This document shows positions 8,596 through 16,325 of a stretch of 64,000 nucleotides of DNA, in pieces (within the stretch, counting starts at the first letter, position 1; the number at the start of each line of letters is the position of its first letter). The notes below the pieces were generated by a model. It ran no database searches, was not told the DNA's origin, and was given only the letters and a program-made list of their open reading frames with translations. The stretch spans positions 1,364,001-1,428,000 of the forward strand of contig NZ_CP094467.1 in the NCBI RefSeq assembly GCF_023347235.1, in the 5' to 3' direction. The stretch comes from Faecalibacterium sp. I4-1-79. GTDB taxonomy: Bacteria; Bacillota; Clostridia; Oscillospirales; Ruminococcaceae. The position numbers and the translations under genes were made by a program.

Positions 8596-8800
8596 TACAT
8601 CGGAGCCGGACCAGCTGTCCGTTCAGGACAGCTTGCCCGGAGCAAGAGTGCAGAGGTGCGGGTCGCCAGTGGCGACCTCAAAAGGCCGCAGGCATTTTGA
8701 AGCACCGACCGAGCCGACAGGCGAGACCGCAGCCCTTTGAAGGGAGTCAAGGGGGAACGCCTTGCCCAGTGATATGATGCTGTGCGTCATATCCTACTGG
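8596..8800. other. Non-coding, hairpin-rich stretch
   Basis: No convincing gene lies between 8556 and 9062. Three hairpins follow one another: AGCTGTCC/GGACAGCT (8613-8633), GGTCGCC/GGCGACC (8661-8677) and CCAGTGATATGA with TCATATC..ACTGG (8766-8800). The segment is GC-rich, and similar text precedes mobilisation genes in clostridial elements as far as I recall. It could be a dead oriT or leader of an older element, or a structured RNA. The short open frame at 8487-8777 shows no recognisable protein. Confidence 0.35.
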
Positions 8801-8967
8801 GTATTATCTGGCGCAAAATGGCGGCAGATCCAGCAGCTCCGCTGCTGCGTTCTCCAACGCCAAGCTGTTGAAACGGAGATTAGAAAAATCATTTATAGTC
8901 AGATTATTTACATATAATAAATAGGGGCAAGGAAATGTTTATCGTGACCATTGACGGTATCTTTTTA

Positions 8968-9048
8968 CTATTTAAAAATATTTTGAAATAACCTTGTATA
9001 AAGAGTATGTGTGTGATATAATCTATTTAAAGATTGTTTGAAATAGAT
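8968..9048 (+). promoter_or_regulatory. sdpRI promoter with two copies of an operator
   Basis: TTGTAT (8994-8999), a 17-bp spacer and TATAAT (9017-9022). It is bracketed by two near-identical 23-bp semi-palindromes at 8968-8990 and 9023-9045, each CTATTTAAA, five bases, then TTTGAAATA. The second extends to a perfect ATCTATTT / AAATAGAT pair (9021-9048). This is a textbook site for a dimeric ArsR-type autorepressor, one copy upstream and one over the transcription start. Confidence 0.7.
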
Positions 9049-9062
9049 TGGAGCGTGATCGC

Positions 9063-9332
9063 TTGGCTATAAATGAAGTGTTAGCTGCTTTAGCAGACGA
9101 TACACGTCGAAAAATTCTGCTAAAGTTACAGGAAGGTAAAATAAGTTCAGGAGATTTAGCAATCTCATTGGATATGACACCACAGGCATTGTCATACCAT
9201 TTATCGAAGCTAAAAAAGGCAGACTTGATTTATGAAACTCGATATAAAAATTATATTTATTACGAATTGAATTTATCTATCCTTGATGAAACAATTATGT
9301 GGATCAGTAATTTGCGTGGAGGTCAACAATGA
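9063..9332 (+). CDS. sdpR: ArsR/SdpR-family autorepressor
   Basis: About 89 residues. I place the start at TTG 9063, because TTGGAG (9048-9053) fits it with a 9-base gap, while the in-frame TTG at 9048 is itself part of that site. It is a winged helix: LADDTRRKILLKLQEGKISSGDLA, then MTPQALSYHLSKLKKADLI as helix-turn-helix and the wing YKNYIYYEL. There are no metal-binding cysteines, as in SdpR. It overlaps the SdpI-like gene by four bases (ATGA). In Bacillus subtilis SdpR represses sdpRI until SdpI captures it at the membrane, relieving repression when the SDP toxin is present. The same control is inferred here from the paired operators. Confidence 0.85.
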   Translation: MAINEVLAALADDTRRKILLKLQEGKISSGDLAISLDMTPQALSYHLSKLKKADLIYETRYKNYIYYELNLSILDETIMWISNLRGGQQ

Positions 9333-9982
9333 AAAAGAAAATGGTCGTTTTTTACAGTCTCATGTTTTTACCATTGGTAGTTGTCCTGATTGCCTTACAG
9401 TTCTTGCCAGAGCAAATCCCGGCTCATTATGATATGAATAATCAAGTGACACGTTGGGGTAGCAAATATGAAACACTAATTTTCCCTGTAATTACAGTTT
9501 TATTTGGCTATTTTATGCTTGCCATGGCTAAGTTATCCTCAAAACAAGAAGAAAATGGAAGTAATAACAAAAATGTATGTATTGTGACTGGAATAGCATC
9601 TCTTGCACTTTTCAACGCTATGACGGTCTATTTTTTGTATGCTGATTTCAATTCGATTGAAAATCTGTCTTCCATTGCACTTGATATAAATCAACTTTTA
9701 TTCGGACTGCTTGGAGTTTCAATGGTTCTATTGGGTAACATTATGCCAAAACTACGAATGAACTCAGTTGTAGGGCTGAGAACCGTATGGAGTATAAAAA
9801 ATGAAACAGCGTGGAAAAAAAGCCAACGCTTTGGAGGTATTTCGTTTATCGTGGGAGGTATTATTATAATCATAGTATGCTTTTTGACGAAAGGCTTTTC
9901 TTGCTTTTGGTGGACAATGAGCATTGTAGCAGTTCTTTTGATTATTAACACCTGCTATACCTACACATTATCAAAATACTAA
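9329..9982 (+). CDS. sdpI: SdpI-family (DUF1648) immunity / signal membrane protein
   Basis: 217 residues and at least six hydrophobic segments (about 6-24, 48-66, 86-107, 118-136, 170-188, 194-212). The N-terminal DUF1648 signature is present: QFLPEQIPAHYDMNNQVTRW followed by SKYETLIFPV. The second half has GNIMPKLRMNSVVGLRTVW, typical of the SdpI domain. Family members are integral membrane proteins; B. subtilis SdpI gives immunity to the SDP cannibalism toxin and sequesters SdpR. No toxin gene is visible nearby, so this may protect against peptides made by neighbours. It is co-translated with sdpR. Confidence 0.9.
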   Translation: MKKKMVVFYSLMFLPLVVVLIALQFLPEQIPAHYDMNNQVTRWGSKYETLIFPVITVLFGYFMLAMAKLSSKQEENGSNNKNVCIVTGIASLALFNAMTVYFLYADFNSIENLSSIALDINQLLFGLLGVSMVLLGNIMPKLRMNSVVGLRTVWSIKNETAWKKSQRFGGISFIVGGIIIIIVCFLTKGFSCFWWTMSIVAVLLIINTCYTYTLSKY

Positions 9983-10017
9983 TGCCGCAATCCGTGATTC
10001 ACGAGATGCTATATATG

Positions 10018-10058
10018 AAACACCCTACAAGACTAAAAATCTTGCAGGGTGTTTTCTT
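10018..10058 (+). terminator. Terminator of sdpRI
   Basis: AACACCCTACAAGA (10019-10032) pairs with TCTTGCAGGGTGTT (10040-10053) with one G-T pair, followed by TTCTTGT. It lies 36 bp after the sdpI stop. Confidence 0.85.
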
Positions 10059-10062
10059 GTAC

Positions 10063-10155
10063 TCTAATTTATATGTAACCAGCCCCGAAACCGGGGCTGA
10101 AGATTTCTCCGAAATGACGGATGCGGAAGCCCAGCAACTGGGATTTCCCTTCTGA
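10063..10155 (+). pseudogene. Remnant C-terminus of a replication-type gene (tentative)
   Basis: A frame open back to about 10063 and ending at TGA 10153-10155 reads SPETGAEDFSEMTDAEAQQ and then LGFPF. This acidic tail resembles the ends of replication or primase genes that lie just before xis-int in Gram-positive elements (recollection). It has no start codon or upstream body, so it is at best a remnant. Confidence 0.3.
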
Positions 10156-10348
10156 TGGACAGCGGTTATACGGTCAGTTACAGGTTTGGTTACGCAGCAG
10201 TTACACCGAAAAGTCCGCATAACTGCTGCGTTTTCCTCTTTCTGTAACCATGTAACCTTAAAAAGATAAGAAAAAGTATAAAGCTCACCGGATGCCCTGT
10301 GTGCAGAAAAAGAGAGTTTTCCTGCCCGGTTACAGGCGTTCGGTTACA
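10074..10348. repeat. Cluster of GTTACA / TGTAAC sites before xis-int
   Basis: GTTAC-type heptamers occur in both orientations: TGTAACC at 10074, 10243 and 10251; GGTTAC at 10188, 10328 and 10342; AGTTACA near 10176 and 10199. Eight copies in 275 bp ahead of an excisionase and integrase suggest arm-type or excisionase binding sites. Otherwise 9983-10367 holds only the sdp terminator and a short relic. Confidence 0.45.
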
Positions 10349-10367
10349 AGGAATTGGAGGTCTGCCT

Positions 10368-10655
10368 ATGAAGGAAGTTCGCGTTTGCGAAGCAATGAAG
10401 TCCCCGGTGGAGACTTCAAGCGACGGAACGGTCTTGCATCAGCAAGATGGAGGGACCAAGTCCCGACAAGTTCCGATCTGGGAAAAGAGCAATTTAACGC
10501 TGGAGGAAGCTGCGGCTTATTCCGGCATTGGCATCAATAAACTGCGCGAGATTACCAACGAGGATAAGTGCAAATTTGTCCTTTGGGTGGGCAACAAGCG
10601 TTTGATCAAGCGCCGTCTGTTTGATTGCTTTATCGAGCAGGCGTATTCTATTTGA
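10368..10655 (+). CDS. xis: Excisionase (Tn916 Xis type)
   Basis: 95 residues, starting at ATG 10368 behind GGAGG (10356-10360). The frame is open upstream to 10299, but no ribosome site is seen there. The family core is clear: VPIWEKSNLTLEEAAAYSGI, then GINKLREITNED, then FVLWVGNKRLIKRRLFDCFI, as in Xis of Tn916 (PIWEK, LTIEEA, IGENKLR). It is a small winged-helix protein that bends the ends and directs the integrase to excision. The N-terminal 40 residues are longer than in Tn916 Xis. It lies 106 bp before int in the same direction, with GTTACA repeats upstream as probable sites. Confidence 0.88.
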   Translation: MKEVRVCEAMKSPVETSSDGTVLHQQDGGTKSRQVPIWEKSNLTLEEAAAYSGIGINKLREITNEDKCKFVLWVGNKRLIKRRLFDCFIEQAYSI

Positions 10656-10688
10656 GAATGATGCAACGTCTTTTCTATTCGATATCGG

Positions 10689-10717
10689 TGGAAATCGCAT
10701 GGTCGGTATGGTATACT
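10689..10717 (+). promoter_or_regulatory. Promoter of int
   Basis: TGGAAA (10689-10694), 17 bp, TATACT (10712-10717), with TGG before the -10 (extended -10). It lies 45 bp before the int start at 10762, which has AGAAAGGAG as its ribosome site. Confidence 0.5.
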
Positions 10718-10761
10718 AAAATTAACCCCTATATGCGCTTTTCACAGAAAGGAGTTTCTAA

Positions 10762-12258
10762 ATGTCTGAAAAGCGCAAAGATAGCAAGGGCCGTGTTTTG
10801 AAGGATGGCGAAAGCCAGAGAGCAAACGGCACCTACGACTATCGTTATACCGATATCCACAAGAAACGGCGTTGTATTTACGCTAAATCCCTGACAGAGC
10901 TGCGGAAAAAAGAGGAAGAACTGTGGCGCGATTTGGCAGACGGCATCGACTACGCCGCCGGAGAGATGACGGTGGCTGATCTGGTTGACCGCTATATGAA
11001 CCTGAAACGTGGGTTGAAACCCAATTCACTTCGGTCGTACAACACAGCGGTCAAGCGGATTCATGCTGACCCTTTCGGGCAAAAAGCCATCAAAACGGTA
11101 AAATTGTCCGATGCGAAAGGCTGGTTCGTGTTTCTGCATGACAGCGGTTTCAAGCAAAACACCATAGGAATCCTGCAAAGCGTTGTCAGACCGGCGTTTG
11201 AGATGGCGGTGGAGGATGACATCATCCGCAAGAATCCATTCAAGTTCAAGCTGTCGGATGTTGTGCCGAAGGACGCTTATGTGCGTGATGCACTGACCAG
11301 AGAACAGCAGGAGAAATATCTGCAATTCGTTCAAGACTATGGCGGCAACTATTATGATGATATCGTCATTCTTATGGGAACCGGCTTGCGTGTGAGTGAG
11401 TTGTATGGCCTGACACGAGCAGATATCGACTTTGAACGGCACTGTATCCATGTCCGGCGGCAGCTTTGCCGGACGGCTGAAAAGCCCTACTTTGTCACAC
11501 CGCCGAAAACAAAAAGCGGTATCCGCAATGTTCCCATGACAGATACCGTTTGTGCGGCATTGCGGCGTGTAGTAAAAGCTAGAGCGTCCACGAAAGTGGA
11601 AGCGCTGGTAGATGGTTGCAGCGGATTTCTCTTTCTGGACAAGTCCGGAATGCCGAAAGTGGCAATGCACTTGGAAAACTATATGCGTGGCGTGCAGGGA
11701 AAGTTTGAGAAGGCGTACAGCAAACCTGTTCCGCGCATTACACCTCATGTGCTGCGACACACCTTCTGCACCAATGTCCAGCAGGCCGGGCTGGATGTAA
11801 AAAGCCTGCAATACCTGATGGGACACTCCAATGCCAGTGTGACGTTGGATGTCTACACGCACAGCTTCATTTTATGTATACCCCGCACCTCTGCTGCCCA
11901 CCCTAACAGCAACGGAAAGGTGGTGGCTTCATGTCCGGCAAACGGGTATTGGCGGTGTATGCCGCTTTGCTGCTGGGGTTTGCGGTGGTGCTGTGCCGGT
12001 TGTATCTGCTGGCGCTGCACCCCGCCTATGCTGCACGGGCGGCGGCGCAAAGCACAGTCACCTTACAGCTGCCCGCCCGGCGGGGCAACTTTTATGATGC
12101 GCAGGGGCGGCTGCTCACCGGTCTTGAGGAGCGCTGGCAGGTGGTGTGCTTTCCCGGGCAGGGCAATTACGACCGGCTGTATGCCTGTACCGATGCCGCC
12201 GGACAGGCGCTTTTGTACCGTAGCCGCAGCCGCGCCGCCCCGTTTTTGCTGGAGGTGA
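10762..12258 (+). CDS. int: Tyrosine integrase (Tn916 type), C-terminus lost at the island junction
   Basis: The first 368 residues are a Tn916-type site-specific recombinase: an arm-binding N-terminus (GTYDYRYTDIHKKRRCIYA), a SAM-like core-binding domain (about 70-180), then catalytic GTGLRVSELYG (Arg near 211), HVLRHTFCTN (His/Arg near 329-332), LMGHSNASVTLDVY with the probable nucleophile Tyr near 364. Homology ends at about 11865, right after VYTHS. Relatives have roughly 20-40 more residues. From there the frame reads unrelated sequence through the start of the pbp gene to a stop at 12258. So the last helix, which packs against the neighbouring subunit in the tetramer, is missing or replaced by about 130 unrelated residues. 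The enzyme is probably weak or inactive. The true protein end cannot be decided from sequence. Confidence 0.8.
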   Translation: MSEKRKDSKGRVLKDGESQRANGTYDYRYTDIHKKRRCIYAKSLTELRKKEEELWRDLADGIDYAAGEMTVADLVDRYMNLKRGLKPNSLRSYNTAVKRIHADPFGQKAIKTVKLSDAKGWFVFLHDSGFKQNTIGILQSVVRPAFEMAVEDDIIRKNPFKFKLSDVVPKDAYVRDALTREQQEKYLQFVQDYGGNYYDDIVILMGTGLRVSELYGLTRADIDFERHCIHVRRQLCRTAEKPYFVTPPKTKSGIRNVPMTDTVCAALRRVVKARASTKVEALVDGCSGFLFLDKSGMPKVAMHLENYMRGVQGKFEKAYSKPVPRITPHVLRHTFCTNVQQAGLDVKSLQYLMGHSNASVTLDVYTHSFILCIPRTSAAHPNSNGKVVASCPANGYWRCMPLCCWGLRWCCAGCICWRCTPPMLHGRRRKAQSPYSCPPGGATFMMRRGGCSPVLRSAGRWCAFPGRAITTGCMPVPMPPDRRFCTVAAAAPPRFCWR

Positions 12259-13526
12259 ACTGCGACCCCACTCGTCTTGGTCTGACCGGTTACCCCACCG
12301 CCCGGCGGTATGCCGCAGTGCCGCTGTGTCAGCATCTGCTAGGCTATCTGGATGGCACGGGTCATGGCGCTGCCGGGCTGGAAAAGGCATTGGACGGCGT
12401 GCTTTCCGGCACAGGGGAGCACAGCAGCCTTATCTGCGATGTTACGGCGCAGGGCACGCTGCGCACCGGGGAGATGCCCCGGCTTTTGCAAGCCGACAGC
12501 GGGGCACTGGGCGTGCAGCTGACCATCTCCCGCCCGGTGCAGCGGGCGGTGGAGGCAGTGGCAGCAAGTACCATGACAAACGGCTGCATTCTGGTGTTGG
12601 ATACCGCCACAGCGGCGGTGCGCGCCAGCGTCAGTGTGCCGGGCTACGACCCGGAGCACCTGGCCGACAGCTTACAGGCAGAGAACAGCCCCTTTTTGAA
12701 CCGGGCGCTGCAATGCTACGCGGTGGGGTCAGTGTTCAAGCCGGTGCTGGCGGCGGCCGCACTGGAAGCGGGCTTGCAGCCGGTTTTCGAGTGCACCGGC
12801 GCGGTGGTAGTGGATGGACAAATTTTCCGCTGCGCGGGCGGGGTGCCGCACGGGCAGGTTGACCTTGCTGCTGCGCTGGAAAAAAGCTGCAATGGCTATT
12901 TTATCCGTCTGGGGCAGCAGCTGGGCGCGGAAAGCCTGCTGGATGCCGCCAAGGCTTTCGGCTTTGGGCAGAGCCTGCCGCTGGCAGAAGGGCTTGCCGC
13001 CGAGGCTGGTCAGTTGCCCGCCCCGCAGGAGTTAGCGCAAAGCGGGCAGCTGGCTAATTTCAGCTTTGGGCAGGGCAGTCTGCTGGCAACACCTATGCAG
13101 GTGGCGGCGATGTTCAACACCTTTGCAGCGGACGGCGTATACCGCGCTCCCTATGTGCTGCAAGCCACGCTGGACGAGACCACAGGACGGCCGGTGGAAA
13201 ACCTCAGCCACCCTCGGGGACGGCGGGTGATTCCGGCACAGAGCGCAGCGCTTCTGCGCGCCATGCTGGTACAGGTGGTGCAGCAGGGCACCGCGCAGGA
13301 TGCCGCTGGGCTTTCCGGTGGGGCGGGCGGCAAGACCGGCACCGCCCAGACCGGGCAGTTCACCCCGGAGGGCGCCGAGCGCTGCAACCTGTGGTTTGCG
13401 GGGTTCTGGCCGGCAGAAAAACCCCGCTATACCATTGTGGTATTGCAGGACGGTGCGATCCACACCGCGTACTCCGGTGCGGATATCTTTGCGCAGGTCT
13501 GCAACGCGCTGGAAGCGGCGGGATAA
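11931..13526 (+). CDS. Penicillin-binding transpeptidase (FtsI/MrdA-like)
   Basis: 531 residues. The start at 11931 has AAAGGTGG just upstream. One N-terminal membrane anchor (about 6-28) is followed by the dimerisation segment LPARRGNFYDAQGRLLTG. The transpeptidase motifs are in order: SVFK with nucleophile Ser near 267, SCN near 318 and KTGTA near 466. It is shorter than most class B PBPs, as in the clostridial PbpA-like group encoded beside ftsW/rodA genes. It cross-links peptidoglycan at the outer membrane face. The upstream neighbour is now the truncated integrase, so its native promoter or upstream partner may have been displaced by the island. Confidence 0.9.
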   Translation: MSGKRVLAVYAALLLGFAVVLCRLYLLALHPAYAARAAAQSTVTLQLPARRGNFYDAQGRLLTGLEERWQVVCFPGQGNYDRLYACTDAAGQALLYRSRSRAAPFLLEVNCDPTRLGLTGYPTARRYAAVPLCQHLLGYLDGTGHGAAGLEKALDGVLSGTGEHSSLICDVTAQGTLRTGEMPRLLQADSGALGVQLTISRPVQRAVEAVAASTMTNGCILVLDTATAAVRASVSVPGYDPEHLADSLQAENSPFLNRALQCYAVGSVFKPVLAAAALEAGLQPVFECTGAVVVDGQIFRCAGGVPHGQVDLAAALEKSCNGYFIRLGQQLGAESLLDAAKAFGFGQSLPLAEGLAAEAGQLPAPQELAQSGQLANFSFGQGSLLATPMQVAAMFNTFAADGVYRAPYVLQATLDETTGRPVENLSHPRGRRVIPAQSAALLRAMLVQVVQQGTAQDAAGLSGGAGGKTGTAQTGQFTPEGAERCNLWFAGFWPAEKPRYTIVVLQDGAIHTAYSGADIFAQVCNALEAAG

Positions 13527-13541
13527 ATGCGCGGATTCTAC

Positions 13542-13570
13542 TTGCAATTTTGGCTTTGTTATGTTACTAT
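13542..13570 (+). promoter_or_regulatory. Promoter of secG
   Basis: TTGCAA (13542-13547), 17-bp spacer, TACTAT (13565-13570), placed between the pbp stop and the secG ribosome site. Confidence 0.55.
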
Positions 13571-13627
13571 ATAGTCGTATTTTTGCGTAGTTTTCCGTAT
13601 TTGCAAATAAAAGGAGCGTTACGATTC

Positions 13628-13879
13628 ATGTCTGTTATCGAAATTGTTGGCGGTGCCATTCTGCTGGTGGCTTCGCTGGTCATCGTTTTCCTCACCCTCA
13701 TGCAGCACACCCACGGTCAGGGTCTGTCCGGTGCCATCAACGGCAGTGTGGGTGGTGCCAACAATGCGCGACTGACCCCGGCAGATCAGATGCTGGCTAA
13801 GGTCACCCGCATTGCAGGCGTGGTGTTCTTTGTGGTTGCTATTCTGGCTTGCCTGTTTGCAGGCCGTCTGGCAGGCTGA
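13628..13879 (+). CDS. secG: Preprotein translocase subunit SecG
   Basis: 83 residues. The start at ATG 13628 is set by AAGGAG at 13611-13616; the longer frame back to 13391 is out-of-gene. There are two membrane helices (about 5-24 and 60-79) separated by a polar loop QHTHGQGLSGAINGSVGG, the SecG signature region. SecG is the non-essential third subunit of the SecYEG channel and helps SecA-driven insertion and export. It is followed by its own terminator and then rnr. The secG-rnr order is common in Firmicutes. Confidence 0.93.
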   Translation: MSVIEIVGGAILLVASLVIVFLTLMQHTHGQGLSGAINGSVGGANNARLTPADQMLAKVTRIAGVVFFVVAILACLFAGRLAG

Positions 13880-13889
13880 GAAGGCGTTG

Positions 13890-13919
13890 CAGCCCCGTGA
13901 ACGGACGGGGCTGTTTTTC
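13890..13919 (+). terminator. Terminator of secG
   Basis: AGCCCCGT (13891-13898) pairs with ACGGGGCT (13905-13912), then GTTTTTCT. Confidence 0.8.
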
Positions 13920-14053
13920 TGTGCAGAAAAAAGTGTGGGCAGCCGGTTCTGCGGGCTGCCGCAAAGAGGGGACAGGGGAAGAGTGCCCGTCCCAAGGCAG
14001 GGCTGTGCTCCGCAGGAGATGCACAGCCACGGAAGTGAAGGAGAAAATATTTT

Positions 14054-16177
14054 ATGGCAATGCGCGATAAAATTGAGCACGCGATCCAGAATCAGCCGTG
14101 CACCGTAAAAGATCTGAAGAATAAGTTCGGCGGGGATCGCGGTGCAGACCGCAAGGTGATGGAGGCTGTGGACCAGCTGGTGCACGAGGCTGTCATCTGC
14201 CAGCGGCAGGGCGTGTTCTTCACCGTGCGCAGCGGCCGTGCCGATAAGGCACTGCTGTGCAAGGTGGTAAAGCTGGGCAAGAATTTTGCCTTCGTCATGC
14301 TGGAGGACGGCACCAGCGATATCTTTATCCCCGGCCGGTTCACCCGCGGCGCGATGCCCGGCGACAAGGTGCTGGTGGAAAAGTTTGCACATCCCCGGGT
14401 AGAGGGCAGCGATGAGGGCGAGATCCTTGCTGTTCTGGAAGAGAAAAATTCTCTGATTGGCACCATGCACCGCATGGAGGGCCGCCTGAAGTTCGTGCCG
14501 GACGATTGCCCCGCCATCTCCATGCAGGTCATGCGGGACTGCGAAGGCAGCGCCAAGGACGGCGACAAGGTGGCAGTGGAGATTTTGCTGCGCGGCAACC
14601 GTCAGGAGGATCACCGCGTAGGCGTTGCCATGCGCTTTGGCAGCTGCGACGAGGCCAAGCGCTGCGCAAAGGCACTGCTCTACGCACAGGATATCCGCAA
14701 CCGCTTCCCGGACAAGGTGCGGGACGAGGCCAAAAAGCTGGACAACGCCGAGGTGTCTGCTGCGGACTGCGAGGGCCGCATGGATCTGCGCGCCCTGCCC
14801 ATCTTTACCATCGACAGCGCCGAGACCAAGGACATCGATGATGCTATCAGTCTGACCAAGACCCCGGACGGCGGCTTTGAGCTGGGCGTGCACATTGCGG
14901 ATGTTTCCAACTACGTCAAGCCCGGTTCCGAACTGGACAACGAGGCCTTTAACCGCGCTACCAGCGTCTACTACGCCGATCAGGTGGTGCCCATGCTGCC
15001 CAAGCAGCTGTCCAACGGTATCTGCAGCCTGAACGAGGGCGTGCTGCGACTGGCCTTCTCCTGTTTGATGCGGCTGGATAAGGACGGCAACCTGACCGAC
15101 TACCGCTTTGTCAAATCCGTCATCCGCAGCCGGGTCAAGGGCGTGTATTCCGAGATCAACGCACTGCTGGCCGGTAGCACCGATGACGAATTGACCGGTA
15201 AGTACCACGAGGTGCTGGCACAGCTGCCTGCCATGAAGGAGCTGTACGGCCACCGTGCCCGTCTGCGCAAGGAGCGCGGCTGCATGGATATCGAGAGCGG
15301 AGAGGTGAAGCTGATCCTGGACGAGGACGGCCACTGCATCGACGTGAAAAAGCGCACCTCCGGCGAGAGCGAGGCCATGATCGAGGAATTTATGCTGCTG
15401 GCAAACCAGTGCGCTGCCCACTTTGCCCGCGTGAAGCAGATTCCCTTTGTGTACCGTGTGCACGAGGAGCCCAACGCCGAAAAGCTGGAGCGCTTGCACG
15501 GGTTGCTGCAGGCCTGCGGCGTCAACGACCATTTTGCCAAGGATGTGCCCACCCCTAAGGAGCTGAGCGCCATTCTGGAGGGTGTGCGCGGCACGGCCTA
15601 CGAGCAGATCATCAATGTTGGTATGCTGCGCTGCATGTCCAAAGCTGTGTACGAGGAAAAACCCAAGGGACACTACGGTCTGGTGTTGCAGGACTATGCC
15701 CACTTCACCAGCCCCATCCGCCGCTACCCGGACTTGGCCATCCACCGCATCATGACTGCTCAGCTCAAGGGCACGGACAAGGACACCATGATCCTGCGTT
15801 ACAGCGAGTTTGCCGAGGACGTTAGCAAGCAGGCCAGCGAGCGCGAGGTGATTGCCATGCAGATCGAGCGCAAGGCCGAGGACTGCTACAAGGCCGAGTA
15901 TGCCCGCCGCCATCTGGGCGAGTGCTACGAGGGCCGCATCTCCGGCGTGACCCAGCGCGGCCTGTTCATTGAGCTGGAAAACGGCGTGGAGGGCTTTGTG
16001 CCCGCTTCCAGCCTGACCGCTACCGGCACCATGCTTACCGAGGGTGTGCGCCTTTCCGACCCCGTTTCCGGCAAGAACTGGAATCTGGGCGATACCATGA
16101 TGATCACCATCGTGCGCGCAGACGTCAATCTGGGCAAGATCGACTTTGAGGTCGCCCCGGAAAGCGCAAAGCAGTAA
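14054..16177 (+). CDS. rnr: Ribonuclease R (RNase II/VacB family)
   Basis: 707 residues; start ATG 14054 after GAAGGAG (14037-14043). Domains: winged helix about 1-65 (IEHAIQNQPCTVKDLKNKF), cold-shock OB domains about 70-225, the RNB catalytic core from FTIDSAETKDIDDAISLTK (acidic Mg-binding residues near 253-262) to TSPIRRYPDLAIHR near 555, then an S1 domain about 622-705 (GRISGVTQRGLFIELENGVEGFV). It is a processive 3'-5' exoribonuclease that degrades structured RNA and, with tmRNA-SmpB, works on stalled messages. The basic tail seen in many RNase R proteins is short here. The large minus-strand open frame over this gene is a codon-bias shadow. Confidence 0.96.
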   Translation: MAMRDKIEHAIQNQPCTVKDLKNKFGGDRGADRKVMEAVDQLVHEAVICQRQGVFFTVRSGRADKALLCKVVKLGKNFAFVMLEDGTSDIFIPGRFTRGAMPGDKVLVEKFAHPRVEGSDEGEILAVLEEKNSLIGTMHRMEGRLKFVPDDCPAISMQVMRDCEGSAKDGDKVAVEILLRGNRQEDHRVGVAMRFGSCDEAKRCAKALLYAQDIRNRFPDKVRDEAKKLDNAEVSAADCEGRMDLRALPIFTIDSAETKDIDDAISLTKTPDGGFELGVHIADVSNYVKPGSELDNEAFNRATSVYYADQVVPMLPKQLSNGICSLNEGVLRLAFSCLMRLDKDGNLTDYRFVKSVIRSRVKGVYSEINALLAGSTDDELTGKYHEVLAQLPAMKELYGHRARLRKERGCMDIESGEVKLILDEDGHCIDVKKRTSGESEAMIEEFMLLANQCAAHFARVKQIPFVYRVHEEPNAEKLERLHGLLQACGVNDHFAKDVPTPKELSAILEGVRGTAYEQIINVGMLRCMSKAVYEEKPKGHYGLVLQDYAHFTSPIRRYPDLAIHRIMTAQLKGTDKDTMILRYSEFAEDVSKQASEREVIAMQIERKAEDCYKAEYARRHLGECYEGRISGVTQRGLFIELENGVEGFVPASSLTATGTMLTEGVRLSDPVSGKNWNLGDTMMITIVRADVNLGKIDFEVAPESAKQ

Positions 16178-16197
16178 CCTTATCATAAAACAAAACA

Positions 16198-16252
16198 GAC
16201 TGTCCCCGAAGCAGATCGCGTAAGACCGCGCTGCTTCGGGGACAGTTTTTTG
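16198..16252 (+). terminator. Terminator of rnr
   Basis: A perfect 16-bp stem ACTGTCCCCGAAGCAG (16199-16214) / CTGCTTCGGGGACAGT (16231-16246), followed by TTTTTTGC. Confidence 0.93.
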
Positions 16253-16269
16253 CAATTCTTAGGATCTCC

Positions 16270-16301
16270 GCAAAAGAAAATGCCCGCCTGAAGACCAGAC
16301 G
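16270..16301 (-). repeat. Left copy of the 32-bp repeat, terminator of mcrBC
   Basis: On the minus strand it reads CGTCTGG, a four-base loop, CAGGCGGGC and then ATTTTCTTTTG, a terminator-like hairpin 25 bp after the mcrC stop. It differs from the right copy by one base (G for A in the loop). Confidence 0.65.
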
Positions 16302-16325
16302 TGCGGTAAATCGACATGGAAAATA

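Larger units (their letters stand above)
897..11868. mobile_element. Integrative defence island between groEL and the pbp gene
   Basis: Everything between groEL and the penicillin-binding protein gene is accessory: Rex-like pair, restriction-modification pair, sdpRI, xis and int. The integrase homology stops at about 11865, 65 bp before the next host start codon, and defines the right junction. The left border is less sure; three copies of TTACGCCA at 952-979 may be an attachment remnant. The AT-rich rex-like and sdp genes contrast with the GC-rich restriction genes, so the island is probably a composite of more than one acquisition. Confidence 0.6.

Noticed and set aside
8487-8777. Cys/Arg-rich 96-codon frame after the helicase.
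   Set aside because: It contains the terminator and two hairpins; composition fits translated non-coding DNA.
13619-16255. 878-codon minus-strand frame over secG and rnr.
   Set aside because: Antisense shadow of rnr, which has clear domain motifs and a good start.
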